DNA of 64,000 nt from Sphaerotilus mobilis (GTDB taxonomy: Bacteria; Pseudomonadota; Gammaproteobacteria; Burkholderiales; Burkholderiaceae_C): assembly GCF_004216565.1 (NCBI RefSeq), contig NZ_SGWV01000008.1:186001-250000 (forward strand), in the 5' to 3' direction. The notes under the pieces were generated by a model. That model was given only the letters and a program-made list of their open reading frames with translations. It was not told the DNA's origin and did no database searches. Position numbers and translations under genes: made by a program. This document shows, one piece after another, positions 57,604 to 64,000 of this stretch. Each line of letters opens with the position of its first letter. Position 1 is the first letter of the stretch.

Positions 57604-58977
57604 CTAGCCGCCGCCGCTCGGCGGCACGGCCATGGGCCAGTGCAGGTCGACCACAAAGCCAGCGCCCAGGTCGGGCAGGTCCAGCGAGCCCCCGTGAGCC
57701 CGCGCCACCAGCTGCGCCATCTGCAGGCCCAGCCCGGTGCCTTCGGCCTGGAACGACGGGCCGGCATCGCCACCCTCACGGTGCGCCAGCGGTCCACCCA
57801 ACTCATCGTCATCGAGACGCGCCAGCCACAGCGCCAGGCGCTGGCGCTGTGCCGGCAGCACGCCGGGGCCGTCGTCGCTGATGCGCAGGCAGTCCGGTTG
57901 CGGCGCTTCGACGCGGACCGTGTGGCCACCGTGCCGCAGGGCGTTGTCGATCAGGTTGAGCAAGGCGGCGGCCAGCAGGTCGGCATCGGCCCGCACCTGC
58001 AGCCCGGGTTGAACCTGCAACACGAGGCCCTCGATCGGCCAGCGTGCCAGCAGGCCGGCGACGTCCAGCGTCTGCAAGCGCAGGGCCGTGGCGTCGACGC
58101 CATCGGCGCGAAACAGCAGCAACAGGGTGGCGACCATGCGTTGCATCCGGCTGCCCGCCTCGCGCACCCGGGACAGGCGGGTTTGCAGGCTGGCCGGCGC
58201 CTCGCGCACGGCCATCGCCAGTTGCACGTCCATGCCGGCCAGCGGTGTGCGCAGCGCGTGGGCTGCATGGGCAGAGAAGACCCGCTCCTGCGCCAGCCGG
58301 CGCGCCAGACGGCGTCCCATCAGGTCCAGCGCCTGGTGCACCGGCACCAGTTCGGCCCGTTCAGGTGGGCCCAGTTGTCGCTCCAGCCGGACCGGGTCCA
58401 GCTCGCTCAGACGCTGGCTCAAGCGCGCCAGCGGCGCCAGTTCCCTCAACACCATGGCATGGAGCGTGAACCAGGCCAGCAAGGCGACACACAGGGTGGC
58501 CAGCGCCGCGCCGAGTGCCAGGTCGATCAGCGCCTCGCGGCGCTCGTCCTGGGTCTGCGCGACATAGAGCATCTGGCCGGTGGCAGGGACTGCGGCGCCG
58601 TGCACATGCCAGTCGGGAAGATCGGTGTAGCCGGCCGTCGGCGTGGCCAGCCAGGCGGACTCGGGGGCGCCGTTCGAACGCAGGTCGACACGGCCGTCCC
58701 GGTTGACCAGTTGCCAGGCGTAGCGGGTCTCGGACGGCAGGAAGCTGGGCGGCGACATGCCGTCGACCGCCCCACCGAGCGAGCGCGCCGCCGGGCTGCT
58801 CAGCATCGCGGTCAGCACCTCCGACGAGGCCAGCATGGCGTCGTCGAGCAGTTCGTCGACCTCGTGCCGGACCGACATCAGCACGGCCAGCGTGACCAGC
58901 AGCAGCCAGACCACCGACCAGGCGGCCATCGCCCGCGTGATGCGGGTGGCAATCGAGGCCGGCGCGGCGCGGCTCAC
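57604..58977 (-). CDS. Sensor histidine kinase (QseC/PmrB-like)
   Basis: A 457-residue inner-membrane kinase starting at GTG 58977, which overlaps the regulator's stop (GTGA). Membrane helix 1 (AAWSVVWLLLVTLAVLM), a periplasmic domain of about 130 residues, helix 2 (LALGAALATLCVALLAWFTLHAMVL), a short HAMP-like linker, H-box FSAHAAHALRTPLAGMDVQ with the phosphorylated His, and N/G boxes (LLNLIDNALRHGG, DDGPGV, GLGLQMAQLV). Context (next to eptA) suggests envelope-charge or lipid A regulation. Confidence 0.9.
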   Translation of the reverse strand: MSRAAPASIATRITRAMAAWSVVWLLLVTLAVLMSVRHEVDELLDDAMLASSEVLTAMLSSPAARSLGGAVDGMSPPSFLPSETRYAWQLVNRDGRVDLRSNGAPESAWLATPTAGYTDLPDWHVHGAAVPATGQMLYVAQTQDERREALIDLALGAALATLCVALLAWFTLHAMVLRELAPLARLSQRLSELDPVRLERQLGPPERAELVPVHQALDLMGRRLARRLAQERVFSAHAAHALRTPLAGMDVQLAMAVREAPASLQTRLSRVREAGSRMQRMVATLLLLFRADGVDATALRLQTLDVAGLLARWPIEGLVLQVQPGLQVRADADLLAAALLNLIDNALRHGGHTVRVEAPQPDCLRISDDGPGVLPAQRQRLALWLARLDDDELGGPLAHREGGDAGPSFQAEGTGLGLQMAQLVARAHGGSLDLPDLGAGFVVDLHWPMAVPPSGGG

Positions 58978-59630
58978 GAGGCCTCCAGGCGATACCCCAG
59001 ACCGCGCACGGTCTCGACCAGATCCCGCCCGAGCTTGCGTCGCAGGCTGGAGATGTGGACCTCCAGCACGTTGCTGGCGACATCGGAGTCCATGCCCAGC
59101 ACCAGCCGTTCGAGGTCGACCTTGGCCACGATGCGGCCGGCGCGCAGGGCCAGGGCTTCGAGCACCGTCCACTCGCGGGCGGTCAGGTCGATGCGCGCAC
59201 CGGCTCGCCAGACCGCGCGGGCCTGCAGGTCGACCTCAACATCGCCGAAGCACAGGCGGGCCTGGGGCGCCGCAGCGGTGCGGCGCGCGACACCGCGCAG
59301 TCGCGCGGCCAGCTCTTCGGGCGCCACGGGTTTGACGAGGTAGTCGTCGGCACCCTGGTCCAGGCCTTCGATGCGGTCGGAAAGGCTGTCGCGTGCGGTC
59401 AGCACCAGCGCTGGCGTCGCGTCGCCCCGGCTGCGCAGGTTGCGCAGCCAGGCCACGCCTGAACCGTCCGGCAACTGCCAGTCGATCAGCAGCACGTCAT
59501 AGGGCTCGCCCCGGGTGGCATCGGCCTGGGACAGCCGGGTGCACCAGTCGACCACATGGCCCTCGGCGCGCAGGTAGTCGCGCAGGCCTTCGCCCAGGAT
59601 CTCGTCGTCTTCGATCAACAGCAGTCGCAT
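58974..59630 (-). CDS. OmpR-family response regulator (PmrA/QseB-like)
   Basis: 218 residues. Receiver MRLLLIEDDEILGEGLRDYL, phospho-acceptor in LLIDWQLPDGSG, Lys in DDYLVKPV, then a winged-helix domain (IDLTAREWTVLEALALRAGRIV, NVLEVHISSLRRKLG, VRGLGYRLEA). Coupled to the kinase gene. Divergent from eptA with 129 bases between starts, where a PmrA-box-like repeat sits. Confidence 0.92.
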   Translation of the reverse strand: MRLLLIEDDEILGEGLRDYLRAEGHVVDWCTRLSQADATRGEPYDVLLIDWQLPDGSGVAWLRNLRSRGDATPALVLTARDSLSDRIEGLDQGADDYLVKPVAPEELAARLRGVARRTAAAPQARLCFGDVEVDLQARAVWRAGARIDLTAREWTVLEALALRAGRIVAKVDLERLVLGMDSDVASNVLEVHISSLRRKLGRDLVETVRGLGYRLEAS

Positions 59631-59718
59631 CGCGGCGGGGTGAAAGAGTTTGCACAGGGGACGTTCACGGCTCGATGGAACGGTAACACCGGCCTCGCCG
59701 GCGGCGCAGGCACCGGGA

Positions 59719-59735
59719 CTTCAGACCGGCTTCAG
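59719..59735 (+). promoter_or_regulatory. PmrA/QseB-box-like direct repeat upstream of eptA
   Basis: CTTCAG-N5-CTTCAG, an 11-bp-period direct repeat, ends 24 bases before the eptA ATG. It has the half-site spacing of PmrA and QseB boxes (CTTAA-type hexamers five bases apart). The neighbouring divergent gene encodes a regulator of that family, so this is the likely control site for the lipid A genes. Confidence 0.55.
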
Positions 59736-59759
59736 TTGCATCGCCTGCAATCGCGCCCG

Positions 59760-61463
59760 ATGAACCCCGACCGCCTGCCCCGCACGATGCGCCCCGATGC
59801 CACCCGCGACACGACCGACGCGCCGCTGATCCGTGCCAGCGTCGAGCAGGTGGTCCTGGTCGCCAGCCTGTTCTTCGCGCTCAGCGCCAATCGACTGTTC
59901 ATCGGCGCGGTGCTGCAGGGCCGCGAGATCGGCGTCGCCGCCAACTGGGGCTATGCGCTGGCCATCGGTCTGGCGCTTGTGGCGGTGCATGCCTTGCTGA
60001 TCGGCCTGGTCGCCACGCGCTGGACCCTCAAGCCGGTGCTGGCCGTGCTGATCGTGGCCACGGCCTTTGCCAGCCACTTCATGCAGACCTTCCACGTCTA
60101 CCTCGACCCGTCGATGCTGCGCAATGTGATGCGCACCGATCCGGGCGAGGCGAGCGAGCTGCTGTCGGTCTCGCTGGTCTTGCACCTGCTGATCTACGCC
60201 GGCTTGCCGCTGCTGCTGCTCTGGCATGTGCACATCGTGCCAAGGAGCGGCTGGCTGAAGGCGGTCGGCGTGCGGCTGGCGATGCTGGCGCTGACGCTGG
60301 CGGTGTTGATCGGCGCCATCCTGTCGGTCTTCCAGCCCTTCTCCTCGCAGATGCGCAACCACAAAGAGATGCGCTTCCTGATCACGCCGGCCAACTACTT
60401 GTGGTCGATCGGCACCGTCATCGCGCAGGACCTGAAGGGGGCCGCCAAGCCCCGCGCACCGATCGGCGAAGACGCCCGGCCGGGCCCTGGCTGGGCCAGC
60501 CAGACCCGCCCGCGCCTGCTGGTGCTGGTCGTCGGCGAGACCGCCCGGGCGGCCAACTGGGGCCTGAACGGTCATGTGCGGGCGACGACGCCGGAGCTGG
60601 CCAAGCTGCCAGTCATCAACTTCCCCGACGTCACCAGCTGCGGCACCAACACCGAGGTGTCGCTGCCGTGCATGTTCGCCCCGGTTGGCCGGCGCGACTA
60701 TGACGAGGACACCATCCGCGGCAGCCAGTCGTTGCTGCACGTGCTGGCGCGCGCAGGCGTGGGCGTGCTGTGGCGCGACAACCAGTCCGGCTGCAAGGGC
60801 GTCTGCGAAGGCTTGCCGACCGAGGAAGTCGCCGCGCTGCATCCTGCCGGTCTGTGCGACGGTGGGCGCTGCCTGGACGAGGGCCTGCTGCACGGCCTGG
60901 ACGCGCGCATCGCCCGACTGGCAGGCGGCTCCAGCCGCGAGGTGCTGGTGCTGCACCAGCTCGGCAACCACGGGCCGTCCTACTTCCGTCGCTACCCACC
61001 CGCCTTCGAACGCTTCCAGCCCGCCTGCCGGGAGGACGACCTGCAGAAGTGCAGCGCGCAAGAGATCGCCCACGCCTACGACAACGCCCTGCTCTACACC
61101 GACCACCTGCTGGCCGCCCTGATCGCCAAGCTGCAGGCCCAGTCCGACCGGGTCGACAGCGCGATGGTCTACGTCTCCGACCACGGTGAGTCGCTCGGCG
61201 AGAACAACCTGTTCCTGCACGGCCTGCCCTACGCGATCGCGCCGGACACCCAGAAGAAGGTGCCGATGGTGATGTGGTTCTCCGAGGGCCTGCAGCGCTC
61301 GACCGGCCTGGACACCGCCTGCGTGCGCCGCGTAGCCTCGAAGCCGGCCAAGCATGACCACCTGTTCCACACCGTGCTGGGCCTGCTCGATGTGCAGACC
61401 GCGCTGCACGAGAAGGACTGGGACCTGCTGGCCAGCTGCACCCGGCCGGCCGGCTCGCCATGA
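59760..61463 (+). CDS. eptA: Lipid A phosphoethanolamine transferase
   Basis: 567 residues; adds phosphoethanolamine to lipid A phosphates, lowering negative charge. Five N-terminal membrane helices (residues about 30-200) precede a periplasmic alkaline-phosphatase-like domain with VVGETARAANWGLNG, the catalytic Thr in SCGTNTEVSLPC, the disulfide-rich QSGCKGVCEG and GLCDGGRCLDEG, and YVSDHGESLGENNLFLHGLPYA. Related to MCR/EptA enzymes. ATG 59760 has a regulatory repeat just upstream. Its stop overlaps the PAP2 ATG. Confidence 0.94.
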   Translation: MNPDRLPRTMRPDATRDTTDAPLIRASVEQVVLVASLFFALSANRLFIGAVLQGREIGVAANWGYALAIGLALVAVHALLIGLVATRWTLKPVLAVLIVATAFASHFMQTFHVYLDPSMLRNVMRTDPGEASELLSVSLVLHLLIYAGLPLLLLWHVHIVPRSGWLKAVGVRLAMLALTLAVLIGAILSVFQPFSSQMRNHKEMRFLITPANYLWSIGTVIAQDLKGAAKPRAPIGEDARPGPGWASQTRPRLLVLVVGETARAANWGLNGHVRATTPELAKLPVINFPDVTSCGTNTEVSLPCMFAPVGRRDYDEDTIRGSQSLLHVLARAGVGVLWRDNQSGCKGVCEGLPTEEVAALHPAGLCDGGRCLDEGLLHGLDARIARLAGGSSREVLVLHQLGNHGPSYFRRYPPAFERFQPACREDDLQKCSAQEIAHAYDNALLYTDHLLAALIAKLQAQSDRVDSAMVYVSDHGESLGENNLFLHGLPYAIAPDTQKKVPMVMWFSEGLQRSTGLDTACVRRVASKPAKHDHLFHTVLGLLDVQTALHEKDWDLLASCTRPAGSP

Positions 61464-62170
61464 CCACCTGGTTCGAGGCTGCGCCCTTGCCGCGTGTCGG
61501 CGCGCGTGATCTGACCGTCACCGTGTTGGCCGGCCTGCTGGTGCTGGGCTGGGACCTGTCAGGGCTGGACCTGACCGTGTCGGCGATGTTCGGCACCGAG
61601 CAAGGCTTCGCGCTGCGCGACGCCTGGTGGACCCGCACCCTGTTGCACGAAGGCGGCCGTGCGCTCGCGATGGTGGTGCTGGTGCTGATGCTGGTCGACG
61701 CCATTCGGCCGATGCGGCATCGACCGCCGGCCGGGCCGGGCCGGGCCACGCGTGGCGCCTGGATCGGCGCCACCCTGGCCTGTCTGCTGCTGGTCCCGGC
61801 CGTCAAGCGCGTCAGCTCGACCAGCTGTCCGTGGGATCTGAGCCTGTTCGGCGGCGTTGCTCGCTACGTGTCGCACTGGCAGCTGGGCGGGGTTGATGGC
61901 GGCGGCGGGCATTGTTTCCCGTCCGGCCATGCGGTCGCGGCGTTTGCCTTCTTCAGCCTGCACTTCCTGTGGCGCGAACAGCAGCCCCGGCTGGCCCGCC
62001 GCCTGCTGATCGGGGTGCTGGTGGCGGGGACCGTGTTCGGCACGGGCCAGCTGGTGCGCGGCGCGCACTTCGTCAGCCACACGCTCTGGTCGGCCTGGCT
62101 GTGCTGGACCCTGTGCGTGATCTGGGCCGCCGTCCTGCGTCAGCGCGAGGCCGCCAGCATCGCCCGGTAG
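61460..62170 (+). CDS. PAP2-family membrane phosphatase
   Basis: 236 residues. Phosphatase motifs: KRVSSTSCPW (motif 1), FPSGHAVAAFAFF (motif 2) and GAHFVSHTLWSAW (motif 3), with about six membrane helices. Overlap with eptA (ATGA) implies joint expression. In this context a lipid A 1-phosphatase or undecaprenyl-pyrophosphate phosphatase is most likely. The gene's 3' end overlaps the convergent dehydrogenase by 31 bases. Confidence 0.88.
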   Translation: MTTWFEAAPLPRVGARDLTVTVLAGLLVLGWDLSGLDLTVSAMFGTEQGFALRDAWWTRTLLHEGGRALAMVVLVLMLVDAIRPMRHRPPAGPGRATRGAWIGATLACLLLVPAVKRVSSTSCPWDLSLFGGVARYVSHWQLGGVDGGGGHCFPSGHAVAAFAFFSLHFLWREQQPRLARRLLIGVLVAGTVFGTGQLVRGAHFVSHTLWSAWLCWTLCVIWAAVLRQREAASIAR

Positions 62171-63279
62171 TCGGCCTCGCTCGCCAACCGGGGGTTGGTG
62201 GCGTGGCAGTGGTCCTTCATCGCGCCGGCGATGACGCGATCGTCCAGGTCCGCGCCCACGCCCAGTTCCGACAGCCCTGAGGGCAGCCCCAGTCGTCGGT
62301 TCATCGCCACGATCGCGTCGGCCGGGTGCTCGCCGTCCGGCAGGCTCATGGCCTGAGCCAGCCGGGCGACGCGGCCGTCGCGCCGCACGCTGTCGGCTTC
62401 GGCGTTGAAGCGCACCACCGCCGGCAAGAAGACCGCGTTGAGCGTGCCGTGGTGCAGCCGAGGGTCGACACCGCCAAGGCTGTGGCTGAGCGAATGCACG
62501 CAACCCAGGCCCTTCTGGAACGCCATGGCCCCGTGCATCGAGGCACACATCATGTCCAGCCGCGCATCGCGGTCGCTGCCATCGCGGGTGGCGCGTTCGA
62601 TGGCCGCCCAGCCGCGCCGCAGCCCTTCCAGGGCGATGCCGTCGGCCGGCGGGTTGAAGGCGGCCGACAGGAAGGTCTCGATGCAGTGCGCGATCGCGTC
62701 CATGCCGGTCGCGGCGGTCAGCTTCGGCGGCAGGCCCAGCGTCAGCAGCGGATCGCAGATGGCAGCCTTGGGCAGCAGGTGCCAGCTGTGGAAACCCAGC
62801 TTGCGGCCGTCGTCGACGATCAGGATGGCGCCGCGCGCCACTTCGCTGCCAGTGCCTGCCGTGGTCGGCACGGCGATCAGCGGCAGCACCCGCTCGGTGA
62901 TGCGTGGCGAGCCGCCTTCGATGGTCGCGTAGTGCCGCAACGGGCCGTCATGGGTCGCTGCGATCGCCACGCCCTTGGCCAGGTCGATGGCCGAGCCGCC
63001 GCCCACCGCGATCAGGCCGTCGCAACCGTGCTGGCGCAAGGCCTCGACCGCCGCGCGCACCGCCACTTCGGTCGGGTTGGACGGCGTGCCGTCGTAGACC
63101 GGCGTCTGGGCACCACCGGGCAGCGTCGCCAGCACGGTGTCCAGCACGCCAGCCGCGCGCACGCCCTTGTCCGTCACGACCAGGGGTCGGCGCATGCCCA
63201 CACGCCCGGCATGGGCCGGCAGCGTGGCCACCGCCTCATGGCCCAGCTCGATCTGGGTCAGGTAGAAGATCGCGCTCAT
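62140..63279 (-). CDS. Iron-containing alcohol dehydrogenase
   Basis: 379 residues of the group III ADH family. The NAD site AVGGGSAIDLAKGVA, the PTTAGTGSEVARGAIL segment, and metal-binding Asp/His residues in MDAIAHCIETFLS, LGCVHSLSHSLGG and DPRLHHGTLNAVFLP are present. The substrate is not determinable; ethanol, 1,3-propanediol and hydroxyacid types share these motifs. ATG 63279 gives MSAIFYLTQIELGHEAV. Confidence 0.9.
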   Translation of the reverse strand: MSAIFYLTQIELGHEAVATLPAHAGRVGMRRPLVVTDKGVRAAGVLDTVLATLPGGAQTPVYDGTPSNPTEVAVRAAVEALRQHGCDGLIAVGGGSAIDLAKGVAIAATHDGPLRHYATIEGGSPRITERVLPLIAVPTTAGTGSEVARGAILIVDDGRKLGFHSWHLLPKAAICDPLLTLGLPPKLTAATGMDAIAHCIETFLSAAFNPPADGIALEGLRRGWAAIERATRDGSDRDARLDMMCASMHGAMAFQKGLGCVHSLSHSLGGVDPRLHHGTLNAVFLPAVVRFNAEADSVRRDGRVARLAQAMSLPDGEHPADAIVAMNRRLGLPSGLSELGVGADLDDRVIAGAMKDHCHATNPRLASEADYRAMLAASR

Positions 63280-63340
63280 CGGCTGTTCGCCTCCATCACA
63301 AGAGGGTGCCGATGCTAGCGAGCCCGCCCCTGGCCCTCGA

Positions 63341-64000
63341 TCAGCGCTTGCCCTGCAGCTTGGCGAAAGCGGCGGCCATGGCATTGCCGGACGCCGGTTG
63401 CGCCGCTTGCCCCGCGTTGCCGCCGCGCGCCGGCTGGGCGTAACGCTCGCCGCGTGCGGCCGGCTTGAAGCTGTTGTCGGCGTTGCGCGCGCCCTTGGAC
63501 GGCGTCGGCGCGTCCAGCTTCATCGTGAGCGCGATGCGCTTGCGGGCCAGGTCGACCTCGACCACCCGCACCTTGACGATGTCGCCGGTCTTGACGATCT
63601 CGCGCGCATCGTTGACGAACTTGTGGCTGAGCTGGCTGACATGTACCAGACCGTCCTGGTGCACGCCCAGATCGACGAAGGCACCGAACTGGGCGACGTT
63701 GCTGACGGTGCCTTCGAGCACCATGCCCTCGCTCAGGTCCTTGATGTCCTCGACGCCGTCGTTGAAGCGTGCGACCTTGAAGTCCGGGCGCGGGTCACGG
63801 CCGGGCTTCTCCAGCTCGGCCAGGATGTCCTTGACCGTGATCGCGCCGAAGCGCTCATCGGCGAAGGCATCGGGCTTGAGCTTGCGGATCACGTCGCTGT
63901 TGCCGATCAGGTCCTGCACCGGACGGCCGACGGCGGCGACGATCTTCTCGACCACCGGGTAGGTCTCCGGGTGCACGCCGGAGAGGTCCAGCGGGTTGTC
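63341..64000 (-). CDS. tex: Tex transcription accessory protein, C-terminal part (truncated by window)
   Basis: The reverse strand from 64000 to the stop at 63341 reads the C-terminus of Tex: [46 protein letters not shown], then the S1 RNA-binding domain ([62 protein letters not shown]) and a Gly/Ala/Arg-rich tail. About 219 residues are visible; the N-terminal two-thirds lie outside the window. Confidence 0.95.
   Translation of the reverse strand, partial: DNPLDLSGVHPETYPVVEKIVAAVGRPVQDLIGNSDVIRKLKPDAFADERFGAITVKDILAELEKPGRDPRPDFKVARFNDGVEDIKDLSEGMVLEGTVSNVAQFGAFVDLGVHQDGLVHVSQLSHKFVNDAREIVKTGDIVKVRVVEVDLARKRIALTMKLDAPTPSKGARNADNSFKPAARGERYAQPARGGNAGQAAQPASGNAMAAAFAKLQGKR

Overview
The window is high-GC chromosomal DNA from a betaproteobacterium, most likely order Burkholderiales (Leptothrix/Ideonella/Rubrivivax-like). 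This is inferred from gene content rather than a marker gene: PhaR and BdhA of polyhydroxybutyrate metabolism, a napEDABC operon, a divergent tesA/ybbA-type pair, a ygfZ-DUF4936-NRDE block, a type IV pilus PilZ protein, and an EptA/PmrAB-like locus. Two tRNA genes are present (Gly-CCC, Val-GAC); there is no rRNA and no CRISPR array.

Layout. 1-1422: trmB (cut by the window edge), tRNA-Gly and nadC, all on the minus strand. 1537-13327: an accessory island. Its main part (about 2278-13327, about 11 kb) is a compact tailless-phage provirus. It has an HUH rolling-circle initiator, a HerA/FtsK-type packaging ATPase, a 275-residue major capsid protein resembling the double-jelly-roll protein of corticovirus PM2, a set of small membrane proteins, an AT-rich spike-like gene, a lambda-R-type muralytic enzyme, small lysis or membrane proteins, a lipoprotein, and a divergent HTH repressor. 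A 44-bp direct repeat bounds it and the right copy sits in a dif-like sequence. No integrase is visible, so XerCD-dependent integration is likely. To its left (1537-2277) lies the right end of a second, related element, reduced to a diverged lipoprotein gene, a truncated repressor and an att copy.

13397-17460: napEDABC (periplasmic nitrate reductase, minus strand). 17599-29532: mixed housekeeping and metabolism, comprising a penicillin/AHL-type acylase, a 2-hydroxyacid dehydrogenase, an EF-hand-like lipoprotein, rlmB, an ABC ATPase divergent from tesA, phaR, tRNA-Val, relA, an alpha/beta hydrolase, bdhA and a SIMPL protein. 29708-34940: ompR-envZ followed by a MoxR AAA+ ATPase and a VWA partner. 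34966-44402: a glycogen cluster (glgP, glgA, glgC, pgm, glgX; no glgB in view). 44482-53215: a basic amino acid decarboxylase, def, and a mltG-tmk-holB-pilZ operon with tatD, divergent from ygfZ.

53256-64000: DUF4936, NRDE protein, a hotdog thioesterase-GNAT fusion, two lipolytic enzymes, then a PmrAB-like two-component system divergent from eptA and a PAP2 phosphatase (lipid A modification), an iron-type alcohol dehydrogenase, and the 3' part of tex.

The most interesting item is the tailless provirus. All its structural and replication genes are co-oriented with overlapping start and stop codons. In the circular form its repressor and early operon would be divergent across the attachment site, a layout reminiscent of Xer-integrating filamentous phages but with an icosahedral, membrane-containing capsid module.
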